Counted from the first letter of the stretch, positions 28,937 through 38,784 are shown. The stretch: 64,000 nt of DNA from Pseudomonas baltica (GCF_014235765.1 NZ_JACMYH010000004.1:1-64000); one strand, 5' to 3'. Notes: generated by a model from the sequence alone, not told the origin. Program-made: numbers and translations.

Positions 28937-29033
28937 GTTAGCGGGGATTAGCTGGGAAATCAATGGGTTGTGTTAGCTGGGGTTAGCGTGTTTTCGCCAC
29001 GGTTAGCGGGGTGAGTGTGGCAAATTTGTGGCA
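28937..29033 (+). repeat. Left-end integrase arm-type repeats
   Basis: Five copies of (G/A)TTAGC, mostly followed by GGGG or TGGG, start at 28937, 28947, 28972, 28982 and 29002. They are followed by a 21-base sequence at 29013-29033 (GAGTGTGGCAAATTTGTGG...) that recurs exactly, in the same orientation, at 48132-48152 beside the integrase gene. An inverted GCTAACCCC lies at 48193-48201. Repeats of this kind at both ends of a tyrosine-integrase element are expected to be binding sites for the integrase or excisionase; this role is inferred. Confidence 0.6.
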
Positions 29034-29285
29034 TTTGCGGGCTCTACTGGTGATGTCATAGAGGTGTATTTGAACCACGACAATAGCCCAAAATACCCGG
29101 CCCCTATGCGTTCTAGCTGTCCGTTGCAACTGTCGGTCCTGTAAAATGGGAAAGCCCCGTTGCTTATCTCAGCTGCCAAAAGCGTGGTTGCATTGGTTAA
29201 GATGCGCTCCTTAGCTTGTAAATGGGTGCGGTACAGCCGCCCTTGCAGCGCTGCCGTTCAGCGCTTTGATTTGGAGTATCTGTAG
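29034..29285. promoter_or_regulatory. Upstream region of hsdM
   Basis: No gene is seen between the left-end repeats and hsdM. It must contain the hsd promoter. A GGAG at 29273-29276 lies 9 bases before the TTG start of hsdM and is preceded by an in-frame stop at 29283-29285, which fixes that start. Confidence 0.45.
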
Positions 29286-31676
29286 TTGAACCAAGCGGTC
29301 CACAACAAATTGGTTTCGTTTATCTGGTCGATTGCCGACGACTGTCTGCGCGACGTGTATGTGCGCGGCAAATACCGTGACGTCATCCTGCCGATGGTGG
29401 TGCTGCGCCGGTTGGATGCCCTGTTGGAGCCAAGCAAAGCTAAAGTGATGGAAGAGCTTGCCTTTCAGCAAGGTGAAATGAGCGAGACAGAGCTGGACGA
29501 CAGCGCGCTGCGTGCGGCCTCCGGCTATGTGTTCTACAACACTAGCAAGTGGACGCTAAGCCAACTGCAGAAGACTGCTACCAACAACCAGCAAATCCTC
29601 CTGAGCAACGTTGAGGAATATCTGGACGGCTTTAGCGACAACGTCAAAGACATCATCCGCCGCTTCAACCTCAAGTCGCAGATGCGTCACATGGCCAGCA
29701 AAGACGTGCTGCTCGACGTACTGGAAAAGTTCACCTCTCGCACCATCAACCTTACCCCGCACGACAATGAAGACCCACAAGGCAACCGCCTGCCAGCCTT
29801 GAGTAATTTGGGTGTGGGCTATGTGTTTGAGGAGCTGATCCGAAAGTTCAACGAAGAGAACAACGAGGAAGCTGGCGAGCACTTCACCCCGCGCGAAGTG
29901 ATTGAACTGATGACCCACCTGGTATTCGATCCGATTAGGGATCGCCTGCCCCCGGTCATGACCATCTATGACCCAGCCTGCGGCAGCGGCGGCATGCTCA
30001 CCGAGTCGCAGAACTTCATCGAGGAGAAATACCCGGACTCGCAAACTCAGCGAGATATCCATTTGTACGGCAAGGAAATCAACGACGAGACCTATGCCAT
30101 CTGTAAGTCGGACATGATGATCAAGGGCAACAACCCCGCCCATATCCGCCCTGGCTCCACCCTCTCGGTGGACGAATTTGCCGGCAGCCGCTTCGACTTT
30201 ATGCTGTCCAACCCGCCCTACGGCAAGAGCTGGGCCAGCGAGCAGAAGTTCATCAAGGACGGCGGCGACGTAATCGACCCGCGCTTCAAAGTCAGCCTCG
30301 CGGACTACTGGGGCAACGCCGAGATGCAGGACGCCACCCCGCGCTCCAGCGACGGCCAGTTGCTGTTTCTGATGGAAATGGTCAACAAAATGAAAGCCCC
30401 AGGCGAGAGCGGCCTTGGCTCGCGTATTGCCTCGGTACACAACGGCTCCAGCCTGTTTACCGGCGACGCCGGCGGCGGCGAAAGCAATATCCGCCGTTAC
30501 CTGATCGAGAACGACCTGCTCGACGCCATCATCCAACTGCCCAACAACCTGTTCTACAACACCGGCATCACCACGTATATCTGGCTGCTTTCCAGCAACA
30601 AACCGGCACCGCGCCGCGGCAAGGTGCAACTGATCGACTCCAGCATGCTGTACCGCAAACTGCGCAAAAACCTCGGCAACAAAAACTGCGAATTCGCCCC
30701 CGAACATATCGAGCTGATCACCCAGACCTACCTCGATTTGGCCAGCATCGACCGCCCTGCTGGCGGTGACGGCATTGCTGCGCAGGTATTCGATAACCGC
30801 GACTTCGGCTACCACAAGGTCAGCATCGAGCGGCCGGACCGACGTAAGGCGCAGTTCAGCGCCGAGCGCATTGAAACCCTGCGCTTCGACAAGTCCCTGC
30901 GCGAACCCATGCAGTGGATTTACCAGCAGTGGGGCGAAGCGGTGTACCAGGACGACGCCCTGGCCCAGCATGAGAAGACCATTCTCGCCTGGTGCGAAGA
31001 GCAAGGCCTGGAACTCAATGCTAAACAGCGCAAAAAGCTGCTGAATCTCGAAACCTGGGCCAAACAGTCCTTGCTGGTCACCGTGGCTAACTACCTTATG
31101 CAGGCTATAGGCTACGATGAATACGACGACTTCAACCTGTTCGTCAAGCTGGTGGACAAGGTGCTCAAGCAACTGAACAACGAGGCCGGCATCAAGCTCG
31201 GCGCTAGCGAGCGCAACCAGCTGCTCAATGCCGTCAGTTGGTACGACGAAAACTCCGTCAAGGTCATCCGTAAGGTGGAGAAATTCGACCGCGCCGAGTT
31301 GGCTGTGCTTCTCGAACGTCTTGGCTGCAATGAGGCCGACCTGCCCGATTTTGGTTATTACCCCAACGGCAAGGTCGGCGAGTTCTTTACCTACGAATCC
31401 AACAGCGACCTGCGCGACAGCGAAAGCGTCCCTTTGGCCGACTCCATCCACCGCTTCTTCAAGGCCGAAGTGCAGCCCCATGTGGCGGAAGCCTGGATTA
31501 ATCTGGAGTCGGTCAAGATCGGCTACGAGATCAGCTTTAACAAATACTTCTACAAGCACCAGCCGCTGCGCAGCATGGACGAGGTTGCGCGGGAGATTGT
31601 AGCGCTTGAGCAGCAGGCGGAGGGATTGATTGCCGCAGTGCTGGGCATAGATGTATCGATAATGCAGGGGAGCTAA
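29286..31676 (+). CDS. hsdM: Type I restriction-modification DNA methyltransferase subunit HsdM
   Basis: Adenine-N6 methyltransferase subunit of a type I restriction-modification system, 796 aa. The HsdM N-terminal helical domain (residues about 5-140, LVSFIWSIADDCLRDVY) is followed by the catalytic domain with SAM-binding motif I YDPACGSGGML near residue 227 and catalytic motif NPPYGKSW near 308. The C-terminal 280 residues exceed the usual 500-aa HsdM and are seen in the long HsdM class. The start is TTG 29286 with GGAG upstream and an in-frame stop immediately before it. It is followed after 4 bases by hsdS. Together M2S methylates the host's recognition sites. Confidence 0.93.
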   Translation: MNQAVHNKLVSFIWSIADDCLRDVYVRGKYRDVILPMVVLRRLDALLEPSKAKVMEELAFQQGEMSETELDDSALRAASGYVFYNTSKWTLSQLQKTATNNQQILLSNVEEYLDGFSDNVKDIIRRFNLKSQMRHMASKDVLLDVLEKFTSRTINLTPHDNEDPQGNRLPALSNLGVGYVFEELIRKFNEENNEEAGEHFTPREVIELMTHLVFDPIRDRLPPVMTIYDPACGSGGMLTESQNFIEEKYPDSQTQRDIHLYGKEINDETYAICKSDMMIKGNNPAHIRPGSTLSVDEFAGSRFDFMLSNPPYGKSWASEQKFIKDGGDVIDPRFKVSLADYWGNAEMQDATPRSSDGQLLFLMEMVNKMKAPGESGLGSRIASVHNGSSLFTGDAGGGESNIRRYLIENDLLDAIIQLPNNLFYNTGITTYIWLLSSNKPAPRRGKVQLIDSSMLYRKLRKNLGNKNCEFAPEHIELITQTYLDLASIDRPAGGDGIAAQVFDNRDFGYHKVSIERPDRRKAQFSAERIETLRFDKSLREPMQWIYQQWGEAVYQDDALAQHEKTILAWCEEQGLELNAKQRKKLLNLETWAKQSLLVTVANYLMQAIGYDEYDDFNLFVKLVDKVLKQLNNEAGIKLGASERNQLLNAVSWYDENSVKVIRKVEKFDRAELAVLLERLGCNEADLPDFGYYPNGKVGEFFTYESNSDLRDSESVPLADSIHRFFKAEVQPHVAEAWINLESVKIGYEISFNKYFYKHQPLRSMDEVAREIVALEQQAEGLIAAVLGIDVSIMQGS

Positions 31677-31680
31677 TCCG

Positions 31681-33015
31681 ATGGACTCTCTACTCGCACC
31701 AAAGTACGAAAAATATATCGACTCAGGTGAAGGCTGGATTGGCGAAATTCCCGACCACTGGGTCGTTCTTCGACTGAAATCTTTGTTTTGCGAAAAAAAG
31801 TATATAAGCAACATGGCGCTTTCTTGTGGCGCAATAAGCTTCGGAGAGGTTGTCCAGAAAAGTGATGAAATGATCACTGACTCCACAAAGCATTCCTATC
31901 AAGAGGTTTTGTCAGGTGAATTCTTAATCAATCCACTTAACCTCAATTACGATTTGACTAGCCTTCGAATAGCCTTATCAAAAATCGATGTGGTTGTAAG
32001 CTCAGGCTATATCGTTCTAAAAGAGGTGGCGCATATAAACAAACAGTACTTCAAGTACTTGCTGCACAGATATGACGTGGCGGTTATGAAGCTGTTGGGG
32101 GCTGGCGTCAGACAAACCATTAGCTTCAATCAAATCTCAAATAGTCTTCTGATCTATCCGCCTCTCGAAGAGCAGTTGTCCATTTCGAAATTTCTTGACC
32201 AAAAATGCACTCAGATAGATCAGGCAGTTAAGTTTAAGAAACGCCAGATTGAACGGTTTAAAGAGCGCAAGCAGATACTGATCCAGCAGGCCGTAACCCG
32301 TGGCCTTAATCCTGATGCATCCATGCGGGACTCCGGTATCGAATGGATTGGCGAGATTCCTGCGCACTGGGATTTGCAAAAAGTTAAGCATCTCTCAAGC
32401 TTCATAACCTCTGGGCCTAGAGGTTGGTCAGATTTCTTTTCTGAGAACGGAGCTTACTTTTTGCAGAGCGGTAATCTTAATGAAGATATGGCCGTTGAAT
32501 GGGGCTCAGCAGTTCGGGTTAATCCCCGCCTTGGTGCGGAAGGGCTGCGCACACGACTAAGAAACAATGATGTAGTTGTCTGTATTACTGGCGCTAAAAC
32601 TGGGAAGGCCGCTATTGCCGAGTTTTTTGATGGGCGAGAGGTGTACATTAATCAACATTTGGCACTGATTCGGCCGGTTGAGGCTGTTGTGCCTAGGTAC
32701 TTAGCGCTTACTCTTCATTCGGCTGTTGGGCAGACATACTTCTTTCTCGAACAGTACGGCCTCAAGCAAGGTTTGGGGCTTGATGATGTAAAAAATGCCT
32801 TAGTGATTTTACCTCCTAGGGGCGAGCAAGAAAAGATCGTTGCTCATGTGGACGCACAGAGCGCTCTTATTGCTAGAGGTATCGAGCTGCTGCAACAACA
32901 AATCACCAAGCTCAAGGAATACAAAGCCACCCTGATCAATAGCGCCGTCACCGGCAAGATCAAGGTGCCAGGTGTGGTGGAGCCAGCCGAGATCGAGGAA
33001 CGGGAGATCGCCTGA
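31681..33015 (+). CDS. hsdS: Type I restriction specificity subunit HsdS
   Basis: DNA-recognition subunit, 444 aa. It consists of two target recognition domains, each introduced by the same motif: DSGEGWIGEIPDHW near residue 11 and DSGIEWIGEIPAHW near 216. Each is followed by a long coiled-coil spacer (KKRQIERFKERKQILIQQAV near 182-205 and LLQQQITKLKEYKATLINSAV near 405-430). The first recognition domain is encoded by DNA richer in A/T than hsdM, the usual sign of exchange of recognition domains. The recognition sequence cannot be predicted here. Its stop overlaps the ATG of the next gene. Confidence 0.92.
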   Translation: MDSLLAPKYEKYIDSGEGWIGEIPDHWVVLRLKSLFCEKKYISNMALSCGAISFGEVVQKSDEMITDSTKHSYQEVLSGEFLINPLNLNYDLTSLRIALSKIDVVVSSGYIVLKEVAHINKQYFKYLLHRYDVAVMKLLGAGVRQTISFNQISNSLLIYPPLEEQLSISKFLDQKCTQIDQAVKFKKRQIERFKERKQILIQQAVTRGLNPDASMRDSGIEWIGEIPAHWDLQKVKHLSSFITSGPRGWSDFFSENGAYFLQSGNLNEDMAVEWGSAVRVNPRLGAEGLRTRLRNNDVVVCITGAKTGKAAIAEFFDGREVYINQHLALIRPVEAVVPRYLALTLHSAVGQTYFFLEQYGLKQGLGLDDVKNALVILPPRGEQEKIVAHVDAQSALIARGIELLQQQITKLKEYKATLINSAVTGKIKVPGVVEPAEIEEREIA

Positions 33016-34484
33016 TGAGCGTGGAGCGCGACCTGAGCTATCTGCAATCGCTGTTGCGTGAGCTGTGCGCACTGCCGCAGGAAACCGAGTGGGTGGAGTT
33101 CAAGCAGAGCAACGATGACGCGCCGCTGATTGGCGAATATATCTCGGCGCTGGCCAATGCCGCCGCCCTGCTGGGCAAGCAGTATGGTTACCTGCTGTGG
33201 GGCATCGACGACGCCAGCCATTCGGTGATCGGCACGGCCTTCAAACCCTCGGCCACCCGCTACAAGCAACAGGAGCTGGAAAGCTGGCTGCTGCAGAAAA
33301 CCGCGCCAAAGATCCACTTCCGTTTTTTCGAGTTTGCCGCCGCTGACGGCCAGCCAGTGGTGATTTTGGAAGTTCAGGCGGCCAGCCATACCCCGGTGCA
33401 GTTCGACGGCGTCGAATATACCCGCGTCGGTTCCTACAAGAAGAGGCTGCGCGAGTTTCCGGAAAAGGAGCGGGCGCTCTGGCGCGTCTTCGACCGAGTG
33501 CCCTTCGAGCAACAACTGGCCGCGCAGAACCTCGGCGTCGATCAGGTGCTCAAGCTGCTCGACTATTCGGCCTACTTTGACCTGACTCACCAGCCCCTGC
33601 CGGAGGGTCGCGAGGCGATTCTCGCCGCACTGGCGGCAGACCGCATGATCCAGCGCAGCGACAGCGGGCAATTGCATATCAGCAACCTGGGCGCGATTCT
33701 GTTCGCCAAGCGCCTGCAGGACTTCCCTGCGCTAGGGCGCAAGGCCATACGCCTGATCCACTACAAGGGCAACGGCAAGCTGGAAACCCTGCGCGAACTC
33801 ACTGGCAACAAGGGGTATGCCCTGGGCTTCGAGGGGGTGATCGACACACTGAAAACCCTGCTGCCGGCCAACGAGGAAATCGGCAAGGCCTTCCGCCAGG
33901 AAGTGCCGATGTACCCGGAACTGGCCCTGCGTGAGCTGGTGGCTAACGCCATCATCCACCAGGACTTCAACCTGAGCGGCACCGGGCCGATGATTGAGCT
34001 GTTCGAGCGGCGCATGGAGATCACCAACCCCGGCGTGCCGCTGGTCGACCCGCAGCGTTTTCTCGATAGCCCGCCGCGTAGCCGCAACGAGGTGCTGGCT
34101 TCTTTCATGCGTCGTATCGGCATCTGTGAAGAACGCGGCAGCGGCATCGACAAGGTGATAGCCCAGACCGAGCTTTACCAACTGCCGGCCCCGATCTTCG
34201 AGCAGACCGACGAGCACACCCGCGTGGTGCTGTTCGCCCACAAGGACTACCGGGACATGGAACAAGAAGACCGCGTGCGCGCCTGTTACCAGCACTGCTG
34301 TCTGAAATACGTAAACCGCGAGCCGATGAACAACACCTCGCTGCGCGAGCGTTTCCAGATTGAGGAAGGTAATAGCGCCATGGCCAGCCGGATCATCAAG
34401 CAGACCATCGAGGCAGGTCTGATCCGCCTTTATGACCCCAAGGCCAATCGCAAGACCTATCGCTATGTACCGAGCTGGGCCTGA
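33015..34484 (+). CDS. AlbA_2 (Schlafen-type) DNA-binding / GHKL ATPase-like protein in the hsd operon
   Basis: Protein of 489 aa coupled to hsdS (1-base stop/start overlap). The N-terminal AlbA_2 domain is recognised from EWVEFKQSNDDAPLIGEYISALANAAA and YLLWGIDDASHSVIGT (residues about 20-80), the C-terminal part carries an HATPase_c_4-like region with ELVANAIIHQDF near 308 and GSGIDKVIAQTELYQLP near 375. A winged-helix-like tail follows. Such proteins, often labelled RecG-like or putative transcriptional regulators, are commonly found inside type I operons, yet their role there is not established; regulation of the system or an added defence step are both possible. Confidence 0.82.
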   Translation: MSVERDLSYLQSLLRELCALPQETEWVEFKQSNDDAPLIGEYISALANAAALLGKQYGYLLWGIDDASHSVIGTAFKPSATRYKQQELESWLLQKTAPKIHFRFFEFAAADGQPVVILEVQAASHTPVQFDGVEYTRVGSYKKRLREFPEKERALWRVFDRVPFEQQLAAQNLGVDQVLKLLDYSAYFDLTHQPLPEGREAILAALAADRMIQRSDSGQLHISNLGAILFAKRLQDFPALGRKAIRLIHYKGNGKLETLRELTGNKGYALGFEGVIDTLKTLLPANEEIGKAFRQEVPMYPELALRELVANAIIHQDFNLSGTGPMIELFERRMEITNPGVPLVDPQRFLDSPPRSRNEVLASFMRRIGICEERGSGIDKVIAQTELYQLPAPIFEQTDEHTRVVLFAHKDYRDMEQEDRVRACYQHCCLKYVNREPMNNTSLRERFQIEEGNSAMASRIIKQTIEAGLIRLYDPKANRKTYRYVPSWA

Positions 34485-34487
34485 TCT

Positions 34488-34672
34488 CATTTGACGGTCA
34501 TTTGACTGGCCCGCCCTTAGCCGCAGGCAGATCAGGCTAAAGGCCCGGTTTTGGGCGCTTGTCGGCGCGCCGCTCATTTGCCGGCCATTTGACTGAGACG
34601 GCCAGCGACGCTGGGGAAACCGCTAAAACCCAGTAGATTCAAGGTTTTGGAAATAACGCTCATTTGACTGAG
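34488..34672 (+). repeat. Spaced CATTTGAC repeats before hsdR
   Basis: Five copies of CATTTGAC or a one-base variant start at 34488, 34499, 34575 (CATTTGCC), 34586 and 34661. The first four form two pairs each with 11-base spacing, and the pairs repeat after 87 bases; the fifth copy falls 75 bases after the fourth, in phase with the first member of a third pair. The remainder of the 417-base gap to hsdR holds no gene. The helical-turn spacing suggests protein-binding sites controlling hsdR; this is inference. Confidence 0.6.
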
Positions 34673-34901
34673 CAGATAGATCTAGACGAATAAGCCGAGA
34701 CATCAGACATTCGGCAGGTTCTCAATCAGCCCTGCTCATGGCTGTGATGCTAGGTAAATCAATGTGTTAGTGGTAACTGAGGTGGGTGACGACGAATGTC
34801 TACGCCCATTGGCTGGATAGTTTTAGACATTTCTAGACATTCGTACAGCGCTCCGGGCTAGCCTGGTAGCGACACGAAGGATCAGGCACAAGGAAGCCGG
34901 C

Positions 34902-37900
34902 ATGGTAAGCAAGACCAACGAACAGGCGCTGGAAGCCAGCATCGAAAAATTCCTGACCGGCACTTGCCTGGAAGAGCAGGCGACGATTCGCGATGGCGTG
35001 ACGGAGTTGCCCTTCGGCCCTAATCACGGCTACCAACTGGGCCGCGTCCAGGACTTCAATGCCCGCTATGCTGTAGATACTCGCTGTTTATGGCAGTTCC
35101 TTGAGGCCAGCCAGTGCGATGAGCTGGAACGCCTCAAGCAGCGCTACGAGGACTGGGAACTGCGCATTCTGGAGCGCTTCGACCGGCTGGCGAAAAAATA
35201 CGGCGTGCTGCACCTACTCAAGCGCGGCCTGGCCATCGACGATGTGCACCTCAACCTAATGTACCCCACGCCGTTAGCCAGCAGCTCGGAGCGGGTCAAA
35301 CGCCAGTTCGCGGCGAACCTCTTTAGTAGCACCCGCCAGGTGCATTACTCCCTAAGCAATAATTTAGAAGAGATCGACCTGGTGCTTTTTATCAACGGGC
35401 TGCCATTTGCCACGCTCGAGCTGAAGAACCCATGGACCGGCCAGACCGCCCGTTATCACGGGCAGAAGCAGTACAAGCAGGATCGCGACAGCAGCCAACC
35501 GCTGCTGCAGTTCGGCCGTTGCCTGGTGCATATGACGGTGGATACCGACGAGGTCTACATGACCACCAAGTTGGCCGGTGCCGCGACCTTTTTCCTGCCC
35601 TTCAATAAGGGCCACAACCACGGGGCCGGCAACCCGCCCAACCCGGCCGGACATAAGAGCGCCTACCTGTGGAGGGAGATTTTTAGCCGCGAAAGCGTGG
35701 CCAATATCATCCAGCACTTCGTTCGCTTGGACGGCAGTAGCAAGACGCCGCTGGCCAAGCGCACACTGTTCTTCCCGCGCTACCATCAACTGGATGTGGT
35801 GCGCCGCATAGTGGCGCACGCCAGCCAGCAGGGCGTGGGCCAGCGCTACCTGATCCAGCACTCGGCCGGCTCGGGCAAGTCGAACTCTATAACCTGGGCG
35901 GCCTATCAACTGATTGAAACTTACCCAGCCTCGCTGGAGGTTGCTGGCGCGCGCGGCCTGGATGTGCCGCTGTTCGACTCGGTGATTGTGGTAACCGATC
36001 GCCGTCTGCTAGACAAGCAGCTGCGCGAGAACCTGCGCGAGTTCTCCGAGGTGAAGAACATCATCGCTCCGGCGCTGAAATCATCCGACCTCAAACAGGC
36101 ACTGGAGCAAGGCAAGAAAATCATCATCACCACGATCCAGAAGTTTCCCTGGATCGTCGATGGCATCGATGACATGGCCGGCAAGCGCTTCGCCGTGATC
36201 ATCGACGAGGCCCATAGCTCGCAGGACGGCAGCAGCCACGGCACGATGAACTCGGTGATGGGCGGCGACGAACAGGATGACACCCAGGAGAAGATCCTCG
36301 GCGCAATCAAGAACAGCAAGATGCGTGGCAATGCCTCCTACTTCGCCTTCACCGCCACGCCGAAGAACAGCACCCTAGAGAAATTCGGCGAGCAGCAGGC
36401 CGATGGCCGTTTCGAGCCCTTCCACTTGTACTCGATGAAGCAGGCCATCGAGGAGGGCTTTATCCTCGATGTGCTGGCCAACTACACCACCTATCGCAGC
36501 TACTACGAGATTCAGAAGTCCATCGAGGACAACCCACTGTTCGACAAGCTGAAGGCGCAGAAGAAGCTGCGCGCCTATGTCGAGCGCGACCAGCAGACCA
36601 TCGACGTCAAGGCGGACGTGATGATGGAACACTTTATTGATCAGGTGGTTACGCCGAAAAAACTCAAGGGCCAGGGCAAGGGCATGGTCATCACCCAGAA
36701 CATCGAGTCAGCCATCCGTTATCACAAGGCCATCAGCCGGCTGCTGGAGGCGCGCGGCAACCCATTCAAAGCACTGATCGCCTTCTCCGGCGACAAGCTG
36801 GTCGACGGTATCGAGTACAGCGAAGCAGGGATCAACGGCTTCGCCGAGGCAGATACGCGGGACAAATTCGACACCGACGAGTACCGTCTGTTGGTGGTGG
36901 CCAACAAGTACCTGACCGGCTTCGACCAGCCCAAGCTGTGTGCTATGTATGTGGACAAGAAGCTGCAGTACGTACTCGCCGTGCAGGCTCTGTCACGCCT
37001 TAACCGCGCTGCGCCGAAGTGGGGTAAGAAGACCGAGGACCTGTTCGTCCTCGATTTCTTCAACCTAGTGGAAGACATCAAGACGTCCTTCGACCCTTTC
37101 TACACGGCCACCAGCCTGTCGCGTGCGACGGATATCAACGTGCTGCATGAGCTCAAGGATCAGCTGGACGAGGTCGGCGTCTACGAGTGGCTAGAGGTCG
37201 AAGCGTTTGCTGCGCAGTACTTCGACAATGTCGATGCAGAGCAACTGGCTGTGCTGATCGATATTGCCGTCGAGCGTTTTGAGGTGGAACTGGAGTTGGA
37301 GGACGAGGCGAAGGTCGATTTCAAGATCAAGGCCAAGCAGTTCGTGAAGATCTACGGCCAGATGGCCTCGATCATGCCGTACGAAATCGTGGCCTGGGAA
37401 AAGCTGTTCTGGTTCCTCAAGTTTCTGATTCCGAAACTCAAGGTCCAAGACAAAGACGCTGACGAGATCGACGCCTTGCTCAACTCGGTAGACCTTTCGT
37501 CCTATGGGCTAGAGCGGGTCAAACTGAACCATAGCATTGCCCTGGATGACGCTGACACTGAGCTGGCCCCGGCCAACCCTAACCCGCGCGGGGTACATGG
37601 TGGCGAGCAGGAGAAAGACCCGCTGGATCAGATCATCCAAAGCTTCAACGAGCGCTGGTTCCAGGGCTGGGGTGTGACCACTGAGGAAAAGCGCGTGAAG
37701 TTTCTGAGCATTCTGCAGGGTATTCAGGAGCATCCGGACTTCGAGCCCAAGTATCAGAAAAGTCAGGACGAAGACCACCGCGCCCTTGCATTCGAGAAAA
37801 TATTTGAGGAGGTCATGCTGATACGGCGACGTCAAGATCTGGAGCTCTACCGACTAGTGGCCAGCGATGCAGTGCTTAAGTCGTCATTGCAGCAGAGCAT

Positions 37901-37919
37901 GCGGGGCATGCTGGACTAA
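34902..37919 (+). CDS. hsdR: Type I restriction endonuclease / translocase subunit HsdR
   Basis: Motor and nuclease subunit, 1005 aa. The N-terminal PD-(D/E)xK nuclease is seen as EIDLVLFINGLPFATLELKNP (Asp near 157, E-L-K near 172-174) with downstream QTARYHGQKQYKQ. The SF2 translocase has Walker A HSAGSGKSNS near 322-330, DEAH box IIDEAHSSQDG near 434 and the FTATPKNST motif near 480. A helical C-terminal domain contacts the M2S core. The start is ATG 34902 with AAGGA upstream. It is separated from the rest of the operon by 417 bases with repeats, so it probably has its own control. Confidence 0.93.
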   Translation: MVSKTNEQALEASIEKFLTGTCLEEQATIRDGVTELPFGPNHGYQLGRVQDFNARYAVDTRCLWQFLEASQCDELERLKQRYEDWELRILERFDRLAKKYGVLHLLKRGLAIDDVHLNLMYPTPLASSSERVKRQFAANLFSSTRQVHYSLSNNLEEIDLVLFINGLPFATLELKNPWTGQTARYHGQKQYKQDRDSSQPLLQFGRCLVHMTVDTDEVYMTTKLAGAATFFLPFNKGHNHGAGNPPNPAGHKSAYLWREIFSRESVANIIQHFVRLDGSSKTPLAKRTLFFPRYHQLDVVRRIVAHASQQGVGQRYLIQHSAGSGKSNSITWAAYQLIETYPASLEVAGARGLDVPLFDSVIVVTDRRLLDKQLRENLREFSEVKNIIAPALKSSDLKQALEQGKKIIITTIQKFPWIVDGIDDMAGKRFAVIIDEAHSSQDGSSHGTMNSVMGGDEQDDTQEKILGAIKNSKMRGNASYFAFTATPKNSTLEKFGEQQADGRFEPFHLYSMKQAIEEGFILDVLANYTTYRSYYEIQKSIEDNPLFDKLKAQKKLRAYVERDQQTIDVKADVMMEHFIDQVVTPKKLKGQGKGMVITQNIESAIRYHKAISRLLEARGNPFKALIAFSGDKLVDGIEYSEAGINGFAEADTRDKFDTDEYRLLVVANKYLTGFDQPKLCAMYVDKKLQYVLAVQALSRLNRAAPKWGKKTEDLFVLDFFNLVEDIKTSFDPFYTATSLSRATDINVLHELKDQLDEVGVYEWLEVEAFAAQYFDNVDAEQLAVLIDIAVERFEVELELEDEAKVDFKIKAKQFVKIYGQMASIMPYEIVAWEKLFWFLKFLIPKLKVQDKDADEIDALLNSVDLSSYGLERVKLNHSIALDDADTELAPANPNPRGVHGGEQEKDPLDQIIQSFNERWFQGWGVTTEEKRVKFLSILQGIQEHPDFEPKYQKSQDEDHRALAFEKIFEEVMLIRRRQDLELYRLVASDAVLKSSLQQSMRGMLD

Positions 37920-38206
37920 GACATTAGCAAGCTAGGCGCGTTTCAGCATGATGCGGCTAGTATTCAATAAAACGCTTGGGACCTACGTCGTGCGTAAAGG
38001 TACGGCACGGTTCCGACGCAGCCCAGTTGCCGCTGATAATGAAACAAACCGCTACTGATATAAAGTTGACCCAAGCTCGTGGTGCATAAAATTCCACTTT
38101 TGCTGGCTCTCAGCTGACTGCTGATGAGTAGCTGCATGCAAAGTCCAGGTGGAAACTAGGTCGTCCGTAAACCTCATATTCACTGTCACGGCCCATAGCA
38201 AGGTCA
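37920..38206. other. Intergenic region after hsdR
   Basis: No gene or clear structure is visible between the converging hsdR and the next minus-strand gene. Confidence 0.35.
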
Positions 38207-38596
38207 TTAGTTGTCTTTACCGAGTTTCAGCTTGCCGAGCTTCTGCAAGCGCTCACGCATATATGCACCATCCCGCTTCATTTCAGCACGCAAGTCATCT
38301 ATTTCCTCGGGAGAAAGGGAAAACAAGGTACGGGTCGGTGGCTCTTTACTAGTTCTTTGATCATCAGACTTTTCTGGATCGAATTGCTCCCTATCAAATT
38401 TCATTCCGTGCACCTCTACAAAATCAAAGTCTGCGTGGCATTCACGACCCCAAGGATCATGCACCCACAAATCCCCATATCCGTCCCTAATGACGTAGTA
38501 GCCACCGGGGTCGGTTCTGACCATCGGGGTAGGGACGCTGTGAAATTCTTGGGCTTCTGGATTGAAGCACCACGCATACTGCATTCTTTCTAGCAA
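38207..38596 (-). CDS. Hypothetical protein
   Basis: Small soluble protein of about 129 aa with no recognised family. The N-terminal half is rich in aromatic residues (YYVIRDGYGDLWVHDPWGREC), the C-terminal half is highly charged and helical (SPEEIDDLRAEMKRDGAYMRERLQKLGKLKLG). The start is uncertain: TTG 38596 has AAGGAGG four bases upstream, ATG 38584 is four codons later, and the frame is open to a GTG at 38662. It lies alone in the island's cargo section and has ordinary codon use. Confidence 0.5.
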   Translation of the reverse strand: MLERMQYAWCFNPEAQEFHSVPTPMVRTDPGGYYVIRDGYGDLWVHDPWGRECHADFDFVEVHGMKFDREQFDPEKSDDQRTSKEPPTRTLFSLSPEEIDDLRAEMKRDGAYMRERLQKLGKLKLGKDN

Positions 38597-38784
38597 AGGG
38601 CCTCCTTGATGATATCGGTCTCCGACGCGGCTTGGAAGAGTGAGGCATGAGCAGTCGTGCACATGAATGCAGCATGGGGCCCCTTGATCTCAGATAAAAG
38701 CAGTGAACTATCCATCTGATCTAGAGGCATCTCAGCGACCATGAGGGTTTTCGCGGCAGTTCTCTGCCGTTGAGCTTCTCAGCT

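Noticed and set aside
28937..29008. GTTAGC repeats considered as a CRISPR array
   Set aside because: The units are 6-10 bases with irregular spacing and no spacer structure; they sit at an island end and fit arm-type sites.
29556..31886. Minus-strand open frame of 776 codons opposite hsdM
   Set aside because: Antisense shadow of hsdM, whose motifs are complete on the plus strand.
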